The notes under the pieces: model-generated
Told to the model about the DNA's origin: nothing
Databases searched by the model: none
The model's input: the letters and a program-made list of their open reading frames with translations, nothing else
Made by a program: the position numbers and the translations under genes
Assembly: GCA_949292945.1 (NCBI GenBank)
Contig: CASFAX010000002.1
Location: 1 to 64,000 of the forward strand
Source of the DNA: an uncultured Bacillota bacterium
Lineage (GTDB): Bacteria; Bacillota; Clostridia; Peptostreptococcales; Anaerovoracaceae
DNA: 64,000 nucleotides
Direction of reading: 5' to 3'
Part shown: positions 57,859 to 64,000 of the stretch, piece after piece
Numbering within the stretch: position 1 is the stretch's first letter
Layout of the letters: every line of letters starts with the position of its first letter

Positions 57859-59889
57859 ATGAAAAAAATCGCTGTTATATATCAGGATAGATCCAGCATA
57901 GGTCTTGCGCGCTTCGTCGCCACGACCATCGAGGAGGTTTTTAAAGATTATGCTTTTGTCGAGAACTATTTCCTCGATGAGCTGCCGGATAATTTTAAAA
58001 TCATGGCAGACGCTCACGTACTCAGTGACAACTCTGTTATTACTCCTGCCAAAAATCACCTGGCCAATTTTGACACTCTCACCATACTCACCAGAGATAT
58101 AAACAGCAACGAGATAAAGGCGCTGGATGAACTCCCGGCCGATACAGATGTGTTGGTTGTCAACGATACTTATCAGACTTCTGTCGAAACCATATATGCC
58201 CTTTACAGCCTTAAAGTTTGCCATCTAAACCTTTTTCCCTTTAATCCAGAAGAGGATAATATGACCGTTTATTCCGGCTTCAGCGTTGCTATCACGCAAG
58301 GCGAAGCACATCTTGTCCCCCCCTTCATAAGCAATACCATCGATATAGGCCCCCGAGAGGTGAGCGCAAGTACACTTGTGAAGCTTATCGATATTCTTTC
58401 CCTCGATACAGATGTAATTCATCGAAACCTCATAAGGCACATAAAGAGCTATTTTGATACCAGCCTCGGTTTCCACGACGCTTACCTGAATAACTATCTT
58501 AAAACCACCGTCTTCAACAAATTTATGAACGAGTCAGAGTCTGCCACCATCATAATCAATGATGAATATGATATAATTTTTGTAAATGAAAAGGCTGAAA
58601 CTGAAATACTGGCTCCTTTTTATGCCGGTAAACCTGACAATGGACACAGACAGAAGTTGTCTTTGAAAAATACGGAGCTATTTTACGCTTTAAGTGATGA
58701 CTACAGAAATAAAAGTACTGTAATCCGCGGAGAAAAATATTTCATATCAAAAGAACCTATCGCCGTAATGGACGAGATCCTCGGCTATTATATAACTATT
58801 CAAAGTGAGCGGGATGTAAGAGACGTAGAGCAGACCGCCCGTAAAAAGTTGTCTGGTGATGGTCTCACAGCCAAATATCATTTCGCAGACATAGTTCACG
58901 GGTCAGAAGTTATGGACGTTTGCATATCCACAGCCAAGACCGCCGCCCGCACAGAACACACAATACTCATTACGGGAGAAAGTGGTGTCGGCAAAGAGCT
59001 CATTGCTCAATCTATCCATAATTATTCCCGCAGATCAGGCGCACCTTTTGTCGCCATAAACTGCGCTGCTCTTCCTGAGACTCTACTCGAATCAGAACTG
59101 TTCGGTTATGAAAGTGGCGCGTTTACCGGCGCCAGGCGCACAGGAAAAATCGGTCTTTTCGAGCAGGCTGCAGGCGGAAGCATATTCCTCGACGAAATAG
59201 GAGACATATCTTTCCAGATGCAACTTTCTCTGCTGAGGGTCTTGCAGGAAAAACAGATAATGAGAATAGGCGGGAACTCCATGATATCGGTTGACACCCG
59301 GGTCATTGCCGCTACCAACAAAAATCTCTCAGAGGAAGTAAAGAAAGGGAACTTCAGAAAGGATCTCTTCTTCAGACTGAATGTCATCACGGTAAATATT
59401 CCGCCTTTGATGCAGAGAAGCGACGATATCCTTCCCCTGATGCTGCACTTTCTTGGAGATAGCTTTAAACGCCTGTCCGATGATGACAAAAATCTCCTGA
59501 AGCAGCATCCTTGGCCCGGAAACGTTAGGGAGCTTGAGAGTGTTGCGACTTATTTTGAAACATTCGGAGCTCTTCCTGACTATCTGCACAACGGAGAAAG
59601 AGCCGTTTTTGATGCCTCAGACGCTCCAGCCTTTGACAGCGAAAACATCAGGCGCCAGATTCTGGATATCATATCCTCCGGCACTCAGCTTTCACACGGC
59701 GTGGGACGCAGCGTACTCTCTGACAGTCTAAAAGAACGAGGAATACACATAGGTGATAAAAACCTTCGCTCGATTCTAAGCGAAATGAACGATAACGGAC
59801 TCATAACCATAGAACGCGGCAGGATAGGAATGCGTATAACATCAAAGGGCTATCAGACTTTAAAGATTCTCGGATATAACCAGAAGTAA
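57859..59889 (+). CDS. Sigma-54-dependent transcriptional activator
   Basis: 676 residues from MKKIAVIYQDRSSIG. Residues 1-210 form an unfamiliar alpha/beta sensor domain with receiver or PrpR-like order; ~235-330 PAS-like (IIINDEYDIIFVNEKAETEI); ~350-590 the AAA+ core with GESGVGKE, the sigma-54-contacting GAFTGA loop (GYESGAFTGARRTG), Walker B GGSIFLDEIGD and the arginine finger region (RKDLFFRLNVITV). The C-terminus is a winged-helix-like domain (SVLSDSLKERGIHIGDKNLRSILSEMNDNGLITIERG) instead of the usual Fis-type HTH. Likely the regulator of the opp and hydrolase genes. Confidence 0.9.
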   Translation: MKKIAVIYQDRSSIGLARFVATTIEEVFKDYAFVENYFLDELPDNFKIMADAHVLSDNSVITPAKNHLANFDTLTILTRDINSNEIKALDELPADTDVLVVNDTYQTSVETIYALYSLKVCHLNLFPFNPEEDNMTVYSGFSVAITQGEAHLVPPFISNTIDIGPREVSASTLVKLIDILSLDTDVIHRNLIRHIKSYFDTSLGFHDAYLNNYLKTTVFNKFMNESESATIIINDEYDIIFVNEKAETEILAPFYAGKPDNGHRQKLSLKNTELFYALSDDYRNKSTVIRGEKYFISKEPIAVMDEILGYYITIQSERDVRDVEQTARKKLSGDGLTAKYHFADIVHGSEVMDVCISTAKTAARTEHTILITGESGVGKELIAQSIHNYSRRSGAPFVAINCAALPETLLESELFGYESGAFTGARRTGKIGLFEQAAGGSIFLDEIGDISFQMQLSLLRVLQEKQIMRIGGNSMISVDTRVIAATNKNLSEEVKKGNFRKDLFFRLNVITVNIPPLMQRSDDILPLMLHFLGDSFKRLSDDDKNLLKQHPWPGNVRELESVATYFETFGALPDYLHNGERAVFDASDAPAFDSENIRRQILDIISSGTQLSHGVGRSVLSDSLKERGIHIGDKNLRSILSEMNDNGLITIERGRIGMRITSKGYQTLKILGYNQK

Positions 59890-59976
59890 GATACTTAGAA
59901 GTGACTTTACCTTCTTTCATTTTACTTTTTAGTATGTTATTATTTATAGTAGTTTTTAATAAAAGAAGGTTATCCT

Positions 59977-60417
59977 ATGAAAGCATTAGACGATATTGAC
60001 TTCAGAATACTAAAAAAATTAAGTTCCAATGCCAGAACTCCTCTGAAAGAGCTCTCAGCAGATGCATTTCTTACTACGCCGGCGGTGTCGGCCAGGCTTG
60101 ATAAGCTGGAAAGGGAAGGATATATAAAGGGATACCATGCTGAAATAGATCTCGAAAAGCTGGGATACATCGTTAAGGCATTTATCATGATAACGGTAGA
60201 ACCGGAAGACAGAGATAAGTTTACAGATTTTGTCAAAAGCGAACCCCACATTATCCAGTGCCATCATATTACCGGCCCTTATTCCATGCTCATGCAGGTC
60301 GTATTCACTACCACATCAGCTTTAGATGAATTTCTCGGAAGGCTACAGGTTTTCGGTAAAACCGAGACCCAGGTGGTTTTTTCTACAATTATGGAAAACA
60401 GAGGTATGGTGTTATAG
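59977..60417 (+). CDS. Lrp/AsnC-family regulator
   Basis: 146 residues. N-terminal HTH (DIDFRILKKLSSNARTPLKELSADAFLTTPAVSARLDKLEREGYIKGY) and C-terminal RAM ligand-binding domain (AFIMITVEPEDRDKFTDFV, CHHITGPYSMLMQVVF). It probably senses amino acids; its place beside peptide uptake genes suits this. Confidence 0.9.
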   Translation: MKALDDIDFRILKKLSSNARTPLKELSADAFLTTPAVSARLDKLEREGYIKGYHAEIDLEKLGYIVKAFIMITVEPEDRDKFTDFVKSEPHIIQCHHITGPYSMLMQVVFTTTSALDEFLGRLQVFGKTETQVVFSTIMENRGMVL

Positions 60418-60435
60418 GGAAAGCGGGGATGAACC

Positions 60436-61653
60436 ATGTATTCAGGCAGAAGAAGAAATAAATACATATTCGCCAGACGTAAGAAAAGCTACTATGTTGT
60501 ACGTGGAGTCGGCGTCGGAATCTGCATCATAATTGCTGCGCTTCTGATCATGTTCATATATGTTAATCTGTTCGGCGTAAATTCCAAAGTTCACCTGACC
60601 GAAAAACGTCCGACAGCTGAGGTTAACTCTGACGTTATGGCATCTTCTTTTATAGCGTCCATAGATGACGGCGGAAGTGTAAGCAGCGATGTGAAAGTCG
60701 ATACATCTGCTATCGGGACGACAGAGTGCACGTTAATCGTATCCATAGATGGCAAAGAAAAAGAGTATTATATGGATGTGGAGATTGAGGACACCACGGC
60801 TCCAGTGATAGAATGCGGCTCCAGCATCAACGTTTTGGCCGGGAGCAATCCGGATATGACTTCTATTGCAAAAGCAAGTGATAACTCCGGAGAAAATATT
60901 GAGCCAAAGCTGTCTGGCGATTATGATACATCCAAAGCAGGGAGTTTCGATCTGAGTTTTTCAGCGTCAGATTCATCCGGAAACGAATCTGAACAGTACT
61001 TTACTCTCAATGTAATAGACATATCGGACTATTCGTCAATACCTGAAAGCCTGAAAGACGAGGACGGCAATGTCTCCTTCGTAACGGACAAAGGGTTTAA
61101 AGGTAATATAGATAGAAACGGCGTAACCACTGTAGACGGTACCGTGATTGTCAATAACGATATCCAACTTCCGTCTTCCTACGCGCCGGGAATTAACGGA
61201 GCTGCTTATAACGCATTTGTTGAACTTCAAAATGCCGCTGCAGCGGATGGTATACGCCTTTATATGGCCTATGGATTCAGAAGCTATGCCGTTCAAAACA
61301 GCAGATACGCTACCATGGTAAGAAATTTTGGAGAGGACGCCGTCACCGGATTTTGCGCAGAAGCAGGGTTTTCTGAACATCAGAGCGGTCTCGCATTTGA
61401 CGTTAACACCGCCAATGACAGCGCTGATCCTGATCTTGCCGGTGAATTTGCAGAAAGTGATGCCGGAAAATGGCTCATCGAAAACTGCTATAAATACGGG
61501 TTCATCATCAGATACCCTGACGGTAAGGAATCCGAAACCGGCTTCGCGTACGCTCCTTGGCACGTCCGCTACGTTGGAAAAGAACTGGCGGAAACCCTGT
61601 ACAACGGCGGAGACTGGATAACTTTGGAAAATTATTACAGACTACCGGCATAG
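60436..61653 (+). CDS. VanY-like D-alanyl-D-alanine carboxypeptidase with Ig-like domains
   Basis: 405 residues. One N-terminal membrane anchor (GVGICIIIAALLIMFIYVNLF), two Ig-like/bacterial surface domains (IEDTTAPVIECGSSINVLAG, TLNVIDISDY) and a C-terminal peptidase with the zinc motif SEHQSGLAFDV and APWHVRYVG. Such enzymes trim D-Ala from peptidoglycan precursors or stems. Reads 18 bases after the Lrp-type gene. Confidence 0.9.
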   Translation: MYSGRRRNKYIFARRKKSYYVVRGVGVGICIIIAALLIMFIYVNLFGVNSKVHLTEKRPTAEVNSDVMASSFIASIDDGGSVSSDVKVDTSAIGTTECTLIVSIDGKEKEYYMDVEIEDTTAPVIECGSSINVLAGSNPDMTSIAKASDNSGENIEPKLSGDYDTSKAGSFDLSFSASDSSGNESEQYFTLNVIDISDYSSIPESLKDEDGNVSFVTDKGFKGNIDRNGVTTVDGTVIVNNDIQLPSSYAPGINGAAYNAFVELQNAAAADGIRLYMAYGFRSYAVQNSRYATMVRNFGEDAVTGFCAEAGFSEHQSGLAFDVNTANDSADPDLAGEFAESDAGKWLIENCYKYGFIIRYPDGKESETGFAYAPWHVRYVGKELAETLYNGGDWITLENYYRLPA

Positions 61654-61708
61654 TTTGCAGAATATAGCCTAATGTCACCATTACGGTATGACCGCATCCA
61701 CATCATAA

Positions 61709-61762
61709 CAGGCGCTATACTGGTGAAAATTTTCATCACACCAGTGTAGCGCCCGTTTTTTA
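61709..61762. terminator. Bidirectional terminator
   Basis: GGCGCTATACTGGTG...CACCAGTGTAGCGCC followed by TTTTTTA on the plus strand, between two convergent genes. Confidence 0.88.
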
Positions 61763-61790
61763 TTTGGTATTGATTTTACTCGTGGACCTC

Positions 61791-62267
61791 TTAAATCTTC
61801 TCAATCATCTTATCAACGCGAGCCTTTGCCCTAGCGCTAATATAGAAGAGAAGAATTATAGCAGCAAGATTTCCAACAATTCCAAAAGCAGGAGTCAGAT
61901 AATCATATGCCCTCGAACTGTTCACAAATACAAACGGAAGAACAGAAAGCACCGCCAAAGCGACCTGTGAAATATAATATGTGATAACCATTTTCGCCGT
62001 AATATGTAGTCGTCTTACCATAACTACAACTGCGCAGGCAATCTGTCCTGCGAGGAACACATAAACTGTAGCTGCCAATATCGTATCTCCAGTATGCATC
62101 AGTTCTAATCTCCAGAGGTCGTAATCTAAATCCCCGTGACCAAACGGGTAAACCACACTTACCACGAAAAGCAGTGCCGCATATGCAACTGAACCTATAA
62201 TCAACCATACATCAAAAGCCAAAACCATCCTCGAAACGGTCTTATCATACCCGAAAAAAGCTTTCAT
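61791..62267 (-). CDS. Membrane protein of unknown function
   Basis: 158 residues from MKAFFGYDKTVSRMV; AGGGGGG precedes ATG 62265-62267. Four membrane segments (LIIGSVAYAALLFVVSVVY, TVYVFLAGQIACAVVVMV, YYISQVALAVLSVLPFVFV, GIVGNLAAIILLFYIS). Probably translated with the ABC exporter upstream; unrecognised family. Confidence 0.7.
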   Translation of the reverse strand: MKAFFGYDKTVSRMVLAFDVWLIIGSVAYAALLFVVSVVYPFGHGDLDYDLWRLELMHTGDTILAATVYVFLAGQIACAVVVMVRRLHITAKMVITYYISQVALAVLSVLPFVFVNSSRAYDYLTPAFGIVGNLAAIILLFYISARAKARVDKMIEKI

Positions 62268-62305
62268 TAACAATCCCCCCTTTAGCTACACAGTTACACC
62301 TACAC

Positions 62306-63901
62306 TCATTTTAGCATAACTTTACCATTTTGCAATAGTATTACTGCATCGAAATTACTCTCAAGATTTTCCGCAAGATTATGTGCTATGACTATCACCG
62401 TTTCGGGATGATCAAGCAGGCATCTGATAACGCTATCTGCATTTACTTTATCGAGAGCTGCTGTAGGTTCGTCCACTATAAGCACCCCTGGCATATCCAT
62501 CATTGCCCGAAGCAGACATATCCGTGATTTTTCTCCTCCCGATACGCCGCTCACATTTCTGACGACGTTACTGCTATCCAGCTTCAGTCCAAAAGTCTCC
62601 ATTCTGCTCTTTATTTCATCTTCTTTTTCCGCTATATCCTCCCGGTACAGTGTAACGTTATTCATGACGCTGTCTTTAAAAAGATATGAACTCTGTTCGA
62701 CATAATTCACCATCCTGCACCGTTCCGCACATCCTATATCACTAACATTAACCCCGTCTATATTGACTTCACCAAAGTCCGGAACCAGTTCTCCTGATAA
62801 AATCTTTGCAAGTGTCGTCTTGCCGGATCCGCTTTCACCTTTTACCAGATACTTGCCGCCTGGCATAAATCGAAAAGAAAACCCATTTATTACGGTTTTA
62901 TCGCTTTCCGGATACCTGTATGTTATATTATCTGCAACAAGAAGCCTACCTACTGCATCCGGATCACACTTCACCGGGCGTGTCTCTCTTCTTTCCGTTT
63001 TACTATTTGTCTCAGAAATATTTTCCTCTTTCATAAGTTCTGCATATATCGGCTTACATGAATTAATCTGATTTATGCACGCTACAATCATCCTGATAGG
63101 AACCACTGTAGTATTCATCAGTTGCACAACACTCAACACATTTCCTACAGTAATCGTTCCTGACTCCACCAGAATGCCTCCGGCAAATAGAACAGAGATA
63201 TACATCAGGTTACCTACACCCTCCGAACTCTTCTCCCCGAGATACCGAATAACCAGATTTTTAATCCGCTTAGCCTCAAAATGTTCATTAGCTATCCTGT
63301 GCTTTTCTATGTATTTTTCGGCGACATTATATTTCATCAGTTCCAGCCGCCCCGACAGTGTATCAGTGACGAATTCCGTATATTCCGTGCTGCCGTCAGC
63401 ATATTCAGATGCGGCGGCCTGAACCTTCTTCTTGAAAATTACAGGTACCACAAAAGGAACAGATGAAGTCACGACCGCTACTATAAACATTATCCAGTTT
63501 ATATATATAATTACAGCACAGGCACATATAAAATTCGCTACGTATAATATTATCATCTGTCTGCTCATGAAAAAGTTATCAAAAAGCAAGTCCACTTTGC
63601 TCGTAAAGCTCGCAATATCCGGTTCACGCGCTCTCTCCCATTTGATTTCCATGCTATACACATGATCTTTAAGCTTACCTGCATTCTTTGATGCCTGTTT
63701 ATACATAGCGCTTCTGGAAAGAATTGAAACCGATATACTGAATATAATCAGTATCACCATTACAATCAATAAATGCACCAGAACATTCAGGTTCCCCATA
63801 TTTATGGAATCCAGTATCATTCCGAGACAAAGCCCGAAAAGAGCTTCCGATGCGGCTACAGCTATACTGAATATAATTACAACCGTCATTGTCTTTCTCA
63901 C
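62306..63901 (-). CDS. ABC transporter, permease-ATPase fusion (exporter)
   Basis: 531 residues. Residues 1-300: six-helix exporter domain (AVAASEALFGLCLGMILD, LLIVMVILIIFSISVSIL, MIILYVANFICACAVIIYI, and others). Residues ~330-531: ATPase, Walker A LVKGESGSGKTT, signature VSGGEKSRICLLRAM, Walker B VLIVDEPTAALD, H-loop IAHN. Such half-transporters export peptides, lipids or drugs. Placement beside a small membrane protein and a Cys-containing upstream end suggests a peptide export role, which is speculative. Confidence 0.88.
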   Translation of the reverse strand: MRKTMTVVIIFSIAVAASEALFGLCLGMILDSINMGNLNVLVHLLIVMVILIIFSISVSILSRSAMYKQASKNAGKLKDHVYSMEIKWERAREPDIASFTSKVDLLFDNFFMSRQMIILYVANFICACAVIIYINWIMFIVAVVTSSVPFVVPVIFKKKVQAAASEYADGSTEYTEFVTDTLSGRLELMKYNVAEKYIEKHRIANEHFEAKRIKNLVIRYLGEKSSEGVGNLMYISVLFAGGILVESGTITVGNVLSVVQLMNTTVVPIRMIVACINQINSCKPIYAELMKEENISETNSKTERRETRPVKCDPDAVGRLLVADNITYRYPESDKTVINGFSFRFMPGGKYLVKGESGSGKTTLAKILSGELVPDFGEVNIDGVNVSDIGCAERCRMVNYVEQSSYLFKDSVMNNVTLYREDIAEKEDEIKSRMETFGLKLDSSNVVRNVSGVSGGEKSRICLLRAMMDMPGVLIVDEPTAALDKVNADSVIRCLLDHPETVIVIAHNLAENLESNFDAVILLQNGKVMLK

Positions 63902-63933
63902 CTTCTTCCAGATGTAAGTTTTTTACCTTTTTC

Positions 63934-64000
63934 CTATTTCCTATACTCTCCATCGCAGTATACGCATCTGTAAATGCCGCGTTTCCCGTCTGCGAGCCTG
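63934..64000 (-). CDS. C-terminal fragment of an upstream gene (uncertain)
   Basis: The last 21 codons read RLADGKRGIYRCVYCDGEYRK and stop at 63934, 33 bases before the exporter, giving a normal gene spacing. The rest is beyond the window. Another frame stays open here, so the assignment is tentative. Confidence 0.3.
   Translation of the reverse strand, partial: RLADGKRGIYRCVYCDGEYRK

Overview
The window looks like a Gram-positive anaerobe of the class Clostridia (order Eubacteriales). The support is strong AGGAGG-type ribosome sites, mostly consensus sigma-70 promoters, a Firmicutes-type LexA box, a butyryl-CoA:acetate-type CoA-transferase and a sigma-54/Opp locus. I cannot name a species; a relative of Family XIII (Anaerovoracaceae) is a guess. 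Two worlds are joined at a tRNA gene: a complete siphovirus-type prophage (504-32302) and an ordinary chromosomal region (32255-64000).

Left flank (1-503): the outer end of what is probably an IS3-family insertion sequence, a 74-bp near-copy of the prophage right end (259-332) and a GC-rich palindromic stretch. The duplicated end suggests an earlier, related element once sat at the same tRNA site.

Prophage (504-32302): it is integrated in the 3' half of a tRNA-Arg(CCT) gene, with 49-bp direct repeats at 504-552 and 32254-32302. The integrase sits beside attR on the plus strand. A repressor and the early genes diverge from an operator region at about 28.1 kb. The early operon (28.0 to 21.9 kb, minus strand) has small regulators, a HUH-type rolling-circle Rep, a PC4/YdbC-like protein, an ArpU/RinA-like regulator and a RusA resolvase. 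After a terminator and a LexA box the late genes run leftwards in an unusual order: holin, XhlA-like protein, amidase with three Cpl-7 repeats and tail-fibre-like genes come before HNH-kinase, terminase, portal, protease, HK97 capsid, connectors, tail tube, chaperone, tape measure and tail tip. A hicAB toxin-antitoxin pair lies at the left end. A lipoprotein and a DUF3800 gene with a structured, terminator-containing leader are lysogenic cargo next to the integrase.

The most interesting prophage signals are: (i) a consensus promoter plus terminator making a roughly 97-nt RNA antisense to the rep leader, which itself has mutually exclusive hairpins (pT181-like attenuation logic); (ii) the DUF3800 promoter-RNA-terminator-gene module; (iii) poly-A slippery runs in both the major capsid and major tail genes, bordering a related C-terminal tail; (iv) a classical A AAA AAC frameshift in the tail chaperone.

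Chromosome (32.3-64 kb): CoA-transferase; two fused ABC transporters; purB-purA-alr; a 1-kb intergenic region with palindromes and degenerate repeats; a HAD-IIA phosphatase; a DUF2284 protein; an amidohydrolase-like protein lacking the usual metal ligand; a DUF4430 lipoprotein; the rpsF-ssb-rpsR operon; a GntR regulator; and a radical SAM protein. An oligopeptide uptake operon (oppBCDF then the binding protein) diverges from a serine hydrolase, and a sigma-54 activator follows. The operon has a perfect -24/-12 promoter and the hydrolase a near-consensus one, so these genes probably form one sigma-54-controlled peptide utilisation unit. An Lrp-type regulator, a VanY-like carboxypeptidase, a membrane protein and a peptide/lipid-type ABC exporter end the window.
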